A DNA stretch of 37,466 bases from Paenibacillus humicus NBRC 102415 (GTDB taxonomy: Bacteria > Bacillota > Bacilli > Paenibacillales > Paenibacillaceae), in the NCBI RefSeq assembly GCF_004000905.1, contig NZ_BIMD01000049.1:1-37466 (forward strand). The letters are read 5' to 3'. The position numbers and the translations under genes are program-made. The notes beneath the pieces were generated by a model. It was given only the letters and a program-made list of their open reading frames with translations. It was not told the origin of the DNA and did not search any database. This document shows positions 1 to 7,325 of this stretch, in pieces; the first letter of the stretch is position 1; each line of letters starts with the position of its first letter.

Positions 1-349
1 TCCCCTGCACACGGCTCCCCGCTCCAAGCTGCGCTTTGGCGGTGCTGCCCTGCATTTGGCTTCCCGAGCCAAATGCCGCCGCGCCTCCGCCTACCTGCAA
101 GATGCCCCCAGAGCCGGATGCGGCCATGCCCCCACCTCCAGCATCTAAAATTCCTTGAGACGGCATGCTTCCCGCTCCCGGCACCGCCGTGCCGCCTTGC
201 GCCGCAATTCCCATCGCAGCCGAATAACCGGCTCCGTTCATCGTCGGGCTTCCGGCTGCATGCATCTTTCCGCTCCCCATTCCGCCTGCCGGCGGAAGCC
301 CGGCCGCATGCGGTCCCCGCCCTCCCGCACCGCTCCCGGCCGCGCTCAC
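1..349 (-). CDS. Gly/Ala/Met-rich protein, partial (runs off left edge)
   Basis: A stop-free frame begins with GTG at 349, overlapping the TGA of the MoxR gene (GTGA), and stays open for 116 codons to the window edge. A G-rich stretch just upstream (GGGGGG, then CGAAGCC) could serve as ribosome binding site. The visible part is low-complexity, dominated by Gly, Ala, Ser and Met, with no membrane helix. MoxR ATPases are usually followed by a DUF58 (von Willebrand-like) gene, so this could be an unusual N-terminal extension of such a gene. No DUF58 motif is visible here, so the function is not assigned. The coupled start and the long open frame in GC-rich DNA are the only evidence for coding. 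Confidence 0.45.
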   Translation of the reverse strand, partial: MSAAGSGAGGRGPHAAGLPPAGGMGSGKMHAAGSPTMNGAGYSAAMGIAAQGGTAVPGAGSMPSQGILDAGGGGMAASGSGGILQVGGGAAAFGSGSQMQGSTAKAQLGAGSRVQG

Positions 350-1374
350 GGCTTCGCCCCCCGGGAACCGGGAACCGGCACGGAGCCCAGAATGCGGAAC
401 AGCGCGCCTGCCGCTGCTGCCGGGTCCGGCTGTCCGTATCCGTCCCGGGCGCACAGCCTGTGGGCGAGCACCGCAGCCGCGACGGCCTTAAGATCATCCG
501 GCAGCACGTAATCCCGGCCTGCCGCGTAAGCCATTGCCTGGCCCGCCCGCAGCCAATCCCGCGACGCCCTCGGGCTCGCGCCGAGCGTAAGCTCCGGGGC
601 CATGCGCGTTGCCTGGACGACGCGTACGATATAAGCGAGCAATTCCGGGCTGCAATGCACCGTCCGGCTCTCCTCCGCCATGGCTTGCCACTGCCGCGCG
701 GAGACGACCGGCCGCAGCAGCTCCGGCTGGCGCTGCTCGCCCGCCGCCATCATTTCCAGCATCCGCACCTCGTCCCGGCTATCCGGATAGCCGATCGACA
801 GCCTCATCATGAAGCGGTCCATCTGCGCCTCCGGCAGCGGATGCGTTCCTTCGTCGTCAAGCGGATTCTGGGTGGCGATCAGCAGCCAAGGCTCCGGCAG
901 CCGCCGGGTTGTCCCGTCCACAGTGACGCATCTCTCCTCCATCGCCTCCAGCAGCGCCGACTGCGTTCGAGGCGATGTGCGGTTGATCTCGTCGGCCAGG
1001 ACGATATTGGCCATGATCGGACCTTCGCGATAGATGAACTCGCCCGCTCTGCCGTCCCATACCGAGCCTCCCGTCACATCGGCCGGCAGCAGGTCCGAAG
1101 TGAACTGGATGCGCTGGAAGCGTCCTCCCGTCAGCCGCGCGAGCGCGCGGGCCAGCAGCGTCTTGCCGACTCCCGGCACATCCTCCAGCAAAATATGGCC
1201 GCCCGCCAGCATCGCCGCGGCAGCGAGTCCGATCGTCTCCCTTTTGCCCAGCAGCACGCTCTCGGCGCGAGCCTCCAAGCGCGCGATGAGCGCCTGCTTC
1301 GGCTCCGGCCACTCCTCCGTCCCGTTCGGACGATGACCGGGCGTCTCCTGCGGCTGCGGTTCCCTGTTCAGCAT
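346..1374 (-). CDS. MoxR-family AAA+ ATPase
   Basis: A 342-residue AAA_3 ATPase. Visible motifs are Walker A (PGVGKT, about residues 67-72), Walker B (IVLADE, 124-129), sensor 1 (ATQNP, 167-171) and the PEAQMDRF segment with the arginine-finger region (181-188). MoxR proteins act as cytoplasmic chaperone-like ATPases, usually with a DUF58 partner, in maturation of metalloenzymes or envelope proteins. The exact client cannot be told from this sequence. The start is supported by AGGAGGA six bases upstream. The next gene on the strand starts inside this stop codon, so the two are translationally coupled. About 30 N-terminal residues precede the conserved domain and are Pro/Glu-rich. Confidence 0.93.
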   Translation of the reverse strand: MLNREPQPQETPGHRPNGTEEWPEPKQALIARLEARAESVLLGKRETIGLAAAAMLAGGHILLEDVPGVGKTLLARALARLTGGRFQRIQFTSDLLPADVTGGSVWDGRAGEFIYREGPIMANIVLADEINRTSPRTQSALLEAMEERCVTVDGTTRRLPEPWLLIATQNPLDDEGTHPLPEAQMDRFMMRLSIGYPDSRDEVRMLEMMAAGEQRQPELLRPVVSARQWQAMAEESRTVHCSPELLAYIVRVVQATRMAPELTLGASPRASRDWLRAGQAMAYAAGRDYVLPDDLKAVAAAVLAHRLCARDGYGQPDPAAAAGALFRILGSVPVPGSRGAKP

Positions 1375-1507
1375 TTCGATTCCTCCTGCTTTTTCCGGAT
1401 TCTATGAATCTTTCATGCTATCAGTCTCTCCACCGCAAGGAAGAAATAGACCCCGAAGCCCAGGATCGCGGAATAGAACGGATCCCTCCTCTTTCTTCCT
1501 CTCAGCT

Positions 1508-1861
1508 TCAGCTTGCAGAACCGGGCTGGCCGACGCCGAGCTCTATCGGTTGCTGGAGTTCTAACGAAATGCAAAAAAAAGCCGGGACCGCCGCCGGTCT
1601 TGGCCTTTTTTCGGCATGGGTCGCCGAGCCGCTCGCCACGTTCCCGACCGTTTCCGCGTGAGCGATGTCCGCAATGGACTGGGTGCCGCAGCCCGAGGAA
1701 TGGGCCGCCTTGCCGGCAGCGGTCGTGCCGCTCCCTTCCGCATGGGATGCTTTTCCGCTTGCCGTCGTATGGCTGCCTTCCGCCTCCGAGCAAGGCCCGG
1801 AAGGGTCCCGGCTGCAATCGGGGATGGAACGAGCCTTCTCCATCAATCCGTTTTCAAGCAC
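1508..1861 (-). CDS. Short protein with YadA-head-like 14-residue repeats, possible gene remnant
   Basis: A GTG-initiated frame of 117 codons. Residues 29-84 form four consecutive 14-residue units, for example GSHTTASGKASHAE and GSGTTAAGKAAHSS, matching the left-handed beta-roll repeat of YadA-type heads. The same repeat occurs in phage-derived Firmicute proteins that carry a peptidase G2 autoproteolytic domain. Here neither a signal, an anchor nor a protease domain follows. After the fourth unit the frame runs through a terminator-like hairpin (1573-1611) and ends in sequence that does not look like protein. The ribosome binding site is weak (GGGATG). It is most likely a truncated remnant of a longer repeat protein, but a short expressed protein cannot be excluded. 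Confidence 0.5.
   Translation of the reverse strand: MLENGLMEKARSIPDCSRDPSGPCSEAEGSHTTASGKASHAEGSGTTAAGKAAHSSGCGTQSIADIAHAETVGNVASGSATHAEKRPRPAAVPAFFCISLELQQPIELGVGQPGSAS
1573..1611 (-). terminator. Hairpin with A- and T-runs on both sides
   Basis: Arms AAAAAAGCCGGGACCG and CGGTCTTGGCCTTTTTT pair with one bulge and one mismatch. Read on either strand the hairpin ends in a U-run, so it could act in both directions. It lies inside the reading frame of the YadA-like fragment, near the end of its last repeat, which suggests that this gene's original 3' end has been lost or shifted. Confidence 0.6.
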
Positions 1862-1957
1862 TTTTCATCCCAATGCACAGCCGGATTTGAAAAAGAAAGG
1901 AATACGGCAAATAGGCCGACCGGAAATCCGGTTGGCCTTTGCTTTTGAGATTTTAAT

Positions 1958-2240
1958 GATGGCTTTGCGATCGTTTTTGCGATGGCATTGGCGATCGTTT
2001 TTGCGATGGCTTTGCGATCGTTTTTGCGATGGCATTTGCAATTTGCTTTTGCACATGGCCTCTGCTTCCGGCCTCTTGATGTCCCCTCTTTTATCAGCCT
2101 CTATCGGCATCTGCAATCCGTCTTTGCAATCAGCATCTGCTTTCCCTCTCTGTCATCTTTGCAATCAGCCTTTGCAATCCATCTTTGCAATCAACCTTTG
2201 CTTTCCCCTCTGCTGCGGCCTCTGCTATAAGCCGCCGCTA
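1958..2240. repeat. Intergenic short tandem repeat array (23-24 bp unit, then TTTGCAATC words)
   Basis: This holds most of the 403-bp gene-free stretch 1862-2264. Three near-identical units lie at 1958-1980, 1981-2004 and 2005-2027. Each starts GATGGC, continues CTTTGCGATCG (or a variant) and ends TTTTTGC. A degenerate fourth follows to 2052. From about 2110 to 2240 the theme decays into irregular words such as TTTGCAATC and TTTGCTTTCC, repeated about eight times. No credible gene lies here. The unit length is not a multiple of three, so coding is not being maintained. Confidence 0.75.
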
Positions 2241-2264
2241 TCAGCCCGGCTTCTTCACTATCCT

Positions 2265-3938
2265 TTAAGCGGCCGCCTTGCCGGAATCCAGAGCCACGTC
2301 CGTCCACACCTCGACAAGCCCGGCCGAGCTGCTCATCTGCACGGCACGCTGTCCGAGCAGCTCCAGCAGGTCGGTCAGCGGCGCCCGCAGCGTGCCGGCC
2401 GGCTGCTGGAACACGAGCTCCCGCTGCAGGCTGCCGCTTGCGCCGCTGCCGGCGGTGATGGCGGCGGTTCCTGACGCGGAATCCCATTGCACCGAGCCTC
2501 CGAGCCCTTCGACGACGCGGCGGACCGGTACGGACAGCTTGTCTCCATGCAGCGAATAGTCGCCGTAAGCAAGCTTCAGATCTCCGAGCGGAGTATGAAG
2601 GAGAAGATCCGCATCGAGAGTGCCGTACGCCTTTCCCTTTTCCGTTTTACCGCTGCCGGCAGAATTTGCAGGAAGGCTGTGCGGCTGCGTCCGGCCGACA
2701 GGAGCTATCGCCGGCACCGAGATTTTGTCCCCGTCGTCTGCGGCCAGCCAGGACTGGCTCGCCCTCAGCTTGCCGCTCTCCGCCGCGAAGGCGGCCGCTT
2801 CGCCTGGAAGCGGCGCGGGCCGCTGCCATTTGAGCTGCTTTGCCAGCGGGAACAAAGGAACTTCGGCGGAAGGAGTGACGGCAGCGAAGCTGTAGCCCTT
2901 GTCTTTGTAGTAAGCGATAATGGCCGGAAGAGCCTTGACCGACTCGGCATGGCCGGTGCCGTCATGCAGCAGGATCGTCATCTCATGCTTCAGCGGCGCC
3001 GAAGTCGCGCCGGCGACGATTTCCTTGGCCGGCACTCCGGCTCGCTTGGAGTCGCCGCTGTCCACATTCCAGTCCACCATCTTGTAGCCCGCATTTTTCA
3101 TCGCCTCGAAATAACCCGAGTCGAAGTTGCTGTACGTGCCCCCTGGAGCCCGCACCAGATCCGTCGCCACTCCCGCTTCCAGCAGCGCTTTCTCCGTCCG
3201 CACCGTCTGCTCCGCATAACCGGCGAAGCTGCCGTAAATCTCGGAGTAGACATGATCGTAGGAATGGTTGCCGATGGAATGGCCGGCCGCCTTGACCTTG
3301 CGCACCAGATCCGGACGCTCCTCGACATGGCGGCCGACCATGAAGAAGGTCGCCTTGATTCCATTTTTCTTCAATATATCCAGCACTTGAGGCGTGTAGA
3401 TGCTCGGCCCGTCGTCAAAGGTCAGGTAAACGGTCGGCTTGGCGGGACGCTCCGGAGCTGCGCTCTTGCCCGTGCCTGCAGCAGAAGCCGCGGCGCTCGT
3501 CCCGGCCGTTCCGCCAGCCTCTGCCGTAGCTTCCTTGTCCGCTTCAGGCGCCGTGCCGGAATCACCCTGGCCTGCCTGAGCCGCGTCTGCTGTCCCCCCG
3601 TCCTGTCCGGCGCCGGAAGCCCGCTCCAATGCCGCGATCAGCTGCTTCTCCGTCATGCCGGACAAGGCGATGCTGTTCCATCCTGCGGCCGCTCCGCCTG
3701 AATTGCCGGACCCGGCTTGTCCCGCAGCAGCGGAGGCCGCTCCCGGCGGAAGCGCCTGGCCCGCTTGAGCGGCTGCTCCATCCGAAGCGGACGGTACTGA
3801 AGCCGCGGCCATCGCTGCAGGCGGTTCCGCTGTCAGCGCCCTGCCTGGAGCGAGAGAAGTCCACTCGCTGCCGAATCCCGTCAATCCTGTCAGCAGCGCC
3901 GCAGCGGCTGCCATCAATCGAAGCGTACTTTTTCCCAT
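2265..3938 (-). CDS. Secreted polysaccharide (peptidoglycan/chitin-type) deacetylase with C-terminal copper-amine-oxidase-N-like domain
   Basis: A 557-residue exported NodB-fold carbohydrate esterase (family CE4). The ATG at 3938 follows AAAGGG and opens a signal peptide (residues 1-35). A long Ala/Gly/Ser linker follows (about 36-165), then the NodB domain (about 168-360). Its motifs are TFDDG (173-177), HSIGNHSYDH with metal-ligand histidines 225 and 229, RAPGG (263-267), the DWN motif (289-291) and LLHDG with His325. The last 120 residues resemble the copper amine oxidase N-terminal domain common in Paenibacillus wall proteins and probably help wall binding. It should remove N-acetyl groups from cell-wall or other amino-sugar polymers; the substrate is not certain. 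An in-frame extension upstream to 4265 exists but overlaps the next gene and lacks protein character. Confidence 0.9.
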   Translation of the reverse strand: MGKSTLRLMAAAAALLTGLTGFGSEWTSLAPGRALTAEPPAAMAAASVPSASDGAAAQAGQALPPGAASAAAGQAGSGNSGGAAAGWNSIALSGMTEKQLIAALERASGAGQDGGTADAAQAGQGDSGTAPEADKEATAEAGGTAGTSAAASAAGTGKSAAPERPAKPTVYLTFDDGPSIYTPQVLDILKKNGIKATFFMVGRHVEERPDLVRKVKAAGHSIGNHSYDHVYSEIYGSFAGYAEQTVRTEKALLEAGVATDLVRAPGGTYSNFDSGYFEAMKNAGYKMVDWNVDSGDSKRAGVPAKEIVAGATSAPLKHEMTILLHDGTGHAESVKALPAIIAYYKDKGYSFAAVTPSAEVPLFPLAKQLKWQRPAPLPGEAAAFAAESGKLRASQSWLAADDGDKISVPAIAPVGRTQPHSLPANSAGSGKTEKGKAYGTLDADLLLHTPLGDLKLAYGDYSLHGDKLSVPVRRVVEGLGGSVQWDSASGTAAITAGSGASGSLQRELVFQQPAGTLRAPLTDLLELLGQRAVQMSSSAGLVEVWTDVALDSGKAAA

Positions 3939-4045
3939 GAATGGATGCACCCTTTCTATGAAAAACGAATCCTCTTTGCTAGATTCTATGTGAGAGGGTC
4001 CGGCTCTATGACAAGCTTGTCCCATCCATTTCCCGCCCGCTGCCG

Positions 4046-4996
4046 CTACTTCTTCAAGCCCGGCTTCGGCCTTCTCTGCGACCAGAACGACCCCAAAGCC
4101 TCCGGGTCGTCCGTGAGGATGCCGTCCGCCCCCGCCGCCGCCGCCTTGAGCGCCTGCCGCTTGCTGTCCACCGTCCAGATGAACGTATGCAGGCCGCTGT
4201 CGTGGATCATCTTCACCTTGAGCGGCTTGGCGAGCTGCTTGCGGATATTGGCATAATCGGCCCATTCCGCCATGGCGTGCAGCGCTGCAGGAGTCAGCTC
4301 CTTGTCTTCCGAGATCAGCACGCCCAGCGGGATCGACGGCAGCAAGGCATGGACCTGCTTGAGCGCGGGAATGTGGAACGACTGGATCATGACAGGCTCT
4401 TTCTTCCAGGGCGGGCCGTTCACCGCATCCTGCAGCCGGATTTCGCCGTTGATGCCGCAGCGTCTCATGAGTTCCGCCACCGCCTGCACGAGGCCCGGCT
4501 GCCGATCGGCATCCTTCAGCTCGATGAGCAGGCCGATGCGGTTGTAATAACGCAGCAGCACATCCTCGAGCAGCGGAATCCGCTGTCCGGCGAAGCGGGG
4601 AGAGAACCAGGCTCCGGCGTCAAGCCGCATCAGCTCATCCGCCGTGCGGAGCGAGGCCCTTCCCTTGCCGCCGGTCGTCCGTTCCAGGTTTTCGTCGTGC
4701 AGCACAAACGGGATTCCGTCTGCGGACAGCTGGACATCCAGCTCGATATAATCGGCTCCCTGGCGGACAGCCAGATCGAAAGCCGCCAGCGTGTTCTCCG
4801 GCGCATAAGCCGAAGCTCCCCTGTGCGCGAGAATGAGCGGGCGGGCCGGGGCCTCGGCTGAAGCTGTCCGGACCGGCACCTTCGCTTTGAGGGCGTCTGC
4901 GCGCGCAGGCAGCGCTTGCAAGAGAAGCAGCGCCGCGCAGAGGCCGATCCCCATTTTTGCCGCACCCGGCCCGATTCTCTTCCATCCGCTCCTCAT
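4046..4996 (-). CDS. glpQ: Secreted glycerophosphodiester phosphodiesterase
   Basis: A 316-residue GDPD-family TIM-barrel enzyme that hydrolyses glycerophosphodiesters to sn-glycerol 3-phosphate and an alcohol. Visible motifs are HRG (58-60), PENT (66-69), the metal-binding ELD (85-87) and HD (100-101), which supply the general acid/base histidines and metal ligands. Residues 1-33 form a signal peptide ending near ARA, so the enzyme acts outside the membrane, perhaps on lipid head groups or teichoic-acid glycerophosphate. The start is preceded by AAGGGGGAT. It is 107 bp upstream of the deacetylase on the same strand and may share its transcript. The symbol glpQ is a family-level name; B. subtilis has several paralogues. 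Confidence 0.88.
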   Translation of the reverse strand: MRSGWKRIGPGAAKMGIGLCAALLLLQALPARADALKAKVPVRTASAEAPARPLILAHRGASAYAPENTLAAFDLAVRQGADYIELDVQLSADGIPFVLHDENLERTTGGKGRASLRTADELMRLDAGAWFSPRFAGQRIPLLEDVLLRYYNRIGLLIELKDADRQPGLVQAVAELMRRCGINGEIRLQDAVNGPPWKKEPVMIQSFHIPALKQVHALLPSIPLGVLISEDKELTPAALHAMAEWADYANIRKQLAKPLKVKMIHDSGLHTFIWTVDSKRQALKAAAAGADGILTDDPEALGSFWSQRRPKPGLKK

Positions 4997-5070
4997 GCCT
5001 TATCCCCCTTGGAGTTCCCTTTATGTCTACTATGTCCCAAAAAGGAGTTATTTACCACTGCAGCACAAAA

Positions 5071-5110
5071 GCCGCGTTTGCGGCAGACGAGATCTGCCCG
5101 CAAACGCGGC
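5071..5110 (-). terminator. Rho-independent terminator of the bcp transcript
   Basis: Thirteen-base arms GCCGCGTTTGCGG and CCGCAAACGCGGC pair perfectly, with CAGA/TCTG pairing extending into the loop. On the minus strand the hairpin is followed by TTTTGTG. It sits 44 bp after the bcp stop and separates that gene from the glpQ-like gene. Confidence 0.85.
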
Positions 5111-5153
5111 CTTATAGATGTTCAAGAGCCGAAGCTCCGGGAATTCATTCCCT

Positions 5154-5636
5154 TTAGCCGGGATCCGGCGCAAGGCTTGCCAGCACGTCGGCGGCGTGTC
5201 CCTTCACCTTGACGCCCCGCCATTCCTTGACGAGACGGCCTTCCTCGTCGATGAGGAAGGTCGACCGGACCACGCCCATATATTCCCGGCCGTACAGCTT
5301 CTTGAGCTGCCAGACGCCATAGGCTTCGCAGGCGGCATGCTCCGGATCCGACAGCAGCGGGAACGGGAGCCCGTGCTTGTCCCGGAATCGGTGATGGGAC
5401 TTGACGGGATCCGGACTGATGCCGAGAATGACGGCTCTCTGGCCGTCAAAATCCGGCCAGGCGTCGCGGAAATCGCAAGCCTCCTGCGTGCAGCTCGAAG
5501 TCAGATCCTTGGGATAGAAATACAGAATGACCTTTCGTCCGCGGTATTGGCTCAGGGTGACGGTCTCCTGCTCTCCTCCCGCAGCGGGCAGCGTGAAATC
5601 AGGCGCCGGCTGTCCCGGCGCTAGCGTGGCTGACAT
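5154..5636 (-). CDS. bcp: Thioredoxin-dependent thiol peroxidase (Bcp/PrxQ peroxiredoxin)
   Basis: A 160-residue cytoplasmic peroxiredoxin that reduces hydrogen peroxide and organic hydroperoxides using thioredoxin. The active-site segment DLTSSCTQEACDFRD contains the peroxidatic Cys49 and, five residues later, the resolving Cys54, the arrangement seen in E. coli Bcp. Usual members have TPGC where this one has TSSC, a mild variation. The start at 5636 is fixed by GGAGGAA seven bases upstream. It lies 90 bp downstream of the ABC exporter operon on the same strand with no clear terminator between, so co-transcription is possible. A strong terminator follows. Confidence 0.93.
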   Translation of the reverse strand: MSATLAPGQPAPDFTLPAAGGEQETVTLSQYRGRKVILYFYPKDLTSSCTQEACDFRDAWPDFDGQRAVILGISPDPVKSHHRFRDKHGLPFPLLSDPEHAACEAYGVWQLKKLYGREYMGVVRSTFLIDEEGRLVKEWRGVKVKGHAADVLASLAPDPG

Positions 5637-5726
5637 GATGGTTCCTCCTTGGCGGACTCTCGTCCCTTTGCGTGACATCCGTTCCGCTGCGGCAGCCTGC
5701 CGCCTCATGCAAGGCGGCTCTCAAGG

Positions 5727-6527
5727 CTACGAGCCTGCGCCCCGGTATCTCTTGACCCCGTGGTTCCATACGGCCATGCCGATCGTCATGAAGACGATGC
5801 CGACAACCGGCGTCAGCAGCGCGAGCTGCGACAATCCGTCTCCATGGTCTCCGAGGAAATACGAAGCCGGGATGACGCCCACGAAGGCGAAAGGGATGAG
5901 CCAGGTGAGCAGAAAGCGGATGACTTTATTGTAGATATTGACAGGATAGCGTCCGTAGTTCTGGATATTGAACATCAGCGGCAGAATGCCGGTCGGCGCA
6001 TCCGAGTAGAACGAGATGGCCGTCAAGGCCGTATAGATGCCTCCATACACGAGCACCGCCCCGAGCACAAGCACAATCATGACGGGAATGTCCCACCACT
6101 CCAGGGGCAAGCCCAGCTTCAGCCAGCAGGAGACCATGATGGCGATGCCCGCCAGGGAACCGATGAGCGAAGGCGGATCCATATTCTCCAGCGTCACCTG
6201 GAACCAGTTGTGGGCGGGGCGGGTCAGCACCCGGTCCATCTCGCCCTTGGTAATGTAGCGGTCGCTGAAATTCCACAGATTGAAGAACGTTCCGAAGATG
6301 CCGAACGGCACCATGAAAAACCCGTAGACGAAAATGACTTCCGCCTCGCTCCAGCCGCCGAGCGTCGGCGTATGCTGGAAGACGACCAGGATGAAGATGA
6401 GGTTGGCCGCCTGGAAGCTGAGATCCGACAGCACCTCGATCCAGAAGTCGGCCCGGTACGTCAGCTTTGTTTTGGCGTAGTTTTTGAAGTAGTCCATCAG
6501 CAGCGACAAATAGAAACGCAGCTTCAT
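5727..6527 (-). CDS. ABC-2-type exporter permease (COG3694-like)
   Basis: A 266-residue polytopic membrane protein with about six predicted hydrophobic segments, of the ABC2_membrane_6 family. The motif KGEMDRVLTRPAHNWFQ (about residues 93-109) and the segment NIQNYGRYPVNIYNKVIRF are typical of the second permease of this exporter type. It is the last gene of a three-gene operon (ATPase, permease, permease), three bases after the preceding permease. The two permeases would form a heterodimeric channel energised by the ATPase encoded at 7318-8643. The substrate is unknown. A related system in cyanobacteria has been linked to viologen export, but that cannot be carried over from sequence alone. 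Confidence 0.88.
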   Translation of the reverse strand: MKLRFYLSLLMDYFKNYAKTKLTYRADFWIEVLSDLSFQAANLIFILVVFQHTPTLGGWSEAEVIFVYGFFMVPFGIFGTFFNLWNFSDRYITKGEMDRVLTRPAHNWFQVTLENMDPPSLIGSLAGIAIMVSCWLKLGLPLEWWDIPVMIVLVLGAVLVYGGIYTALTAISFYSDAPTGILPLMFNIQNYGRYPVNIYNKVIRFLLTWLIPFAFVGVIPASYFLGDHGDGLSQLALLTPVVGIVFMTIGMAVWNHGVKRYRGAGS

Positions 6528-6530
6528 CGC

Positions 6531-7325
6531 TCAGCCCCCCTGTACGAACAGCCGGGTTCGCGCGGAACGCCATACGAGCGCGATCGGCAGCAGCAGAATG
6601 AGAAACCAGAGCAGCTGCAGGCCCAGGACGCCGCCGATCTCGCCGGCGGGAGTCCTGCCCGTGAACACCGAGCTGGGCAGATAGGTGATCGCCTGGAAAG
6701 GCAGCCATCTCATGGCTCCCTCCAGCCAGCCGGGAAAAAAGCTGATTGGGACGATGACGCCCGAGAACAGATCGACCGCCACCCTCTTCAGCCGCATCAT
6801 GCCTTCGCTGCTTTCGACGAAGAACGCCGCCAGGCCGGTCAGGATGTTGATCTGCGAGTTGATCAGGAAGCTGAAGAACAGCATGACCAGATACACCGCC
6901 CAGATGCCGGGATCGGACGGAAGCTTCACCGGGAACAGCAGGCAGGCCAGAGCCATGCCGGGAATCATGAACAGCAGGAAGCGGAAGATGCCTTCCCCGA
7001 ACCCCTGCATCATCTTGACGACCAGGTAGTTGTAGGGCCGGATCATCTGGATCGCCACGCTGCCGTCGCGGATTTCGTTGCCGATCTCCCGGTCCAGATT
7101 ATTGAAATAAAAGGCTCGGGCCATCCAGGATACGGCGACGTAGGTGGTCATTTGGCTGACCGTGAATCCGCCCAGCGTTTCCTGCGCCCCGTAGATGGCC
7201 CCCCACAGGAAGTAGTAGGCCCCGATGTTAATCGCATAAATAATGATGCCGCTGTAATAGTTAACGCGGTAAGCGAGCATCATCAGGAAGCGGATCCGGA
7301 TCAGGTCCAGATAGGCGCTAGCCAC
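6531..7325 (-). CDS. ABC-2-type exporter permease (COG4587-like)
   Basis: A 264-residue integral membrane protein with about six transmembrane segments and the REIGNEIRDGSVAIQMIRPYN-type cytoplasmic loop (around residue 80-100) characteristic of these permeases. It starts with GTG at 7325, overlapping the ATPase stop by eight bases, so translation is coupled. It should pair with the following permease to form the transmembrane part of an exporter. Nothing in the sequence shows the substrate. Confidence 0.88.
   Translation of the reverse strand: MASAYLDLIRIRFLMMLAYRVNYYSGIIIYAINIGAYYFLWGAIYGAQETLGGFTVSQMTTYVAVSWMARAFYFNNLDREIGNEIRDGSVAIQMIRPYNYLVVKMMQGFGEGIFRFLLFMIPGMALACLLFPVKLPSDPGIWAVYLVMLFFSFLINSQINILTGLAAFFVESSEGMMRLKRVAVDLFSGVIVPISFFPGWLEGAMRWLPFQAITYLPSSVFTGRTPAGEIGGVLGLQLLWFLILLLPIALVWRSARTRLFVQGG

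Noticed and set aside
73-1407. Long plus-strand open frame opposite the MoxR gene
   Set aside because: It is an antisense shadow rich in Arg, Pro and His; all conserved motifs are on the minus strand. Similar shadows opposite other GC-rich genes were also discarded.
1958-2027. HIP1-type GCGATCGC signal
   Set aside because: The repeats contain GCGATCG but not the full octamer, and the gene content is not cyanobacterial.
3939-4265. In-frame N-terminal extension of the deacetylase gene to 4265
   Set aside because: It overlaps the end of the phosphodiesterase gene and lacks protein character; a signal peptide and ribosome binding site mark the start at 3938.
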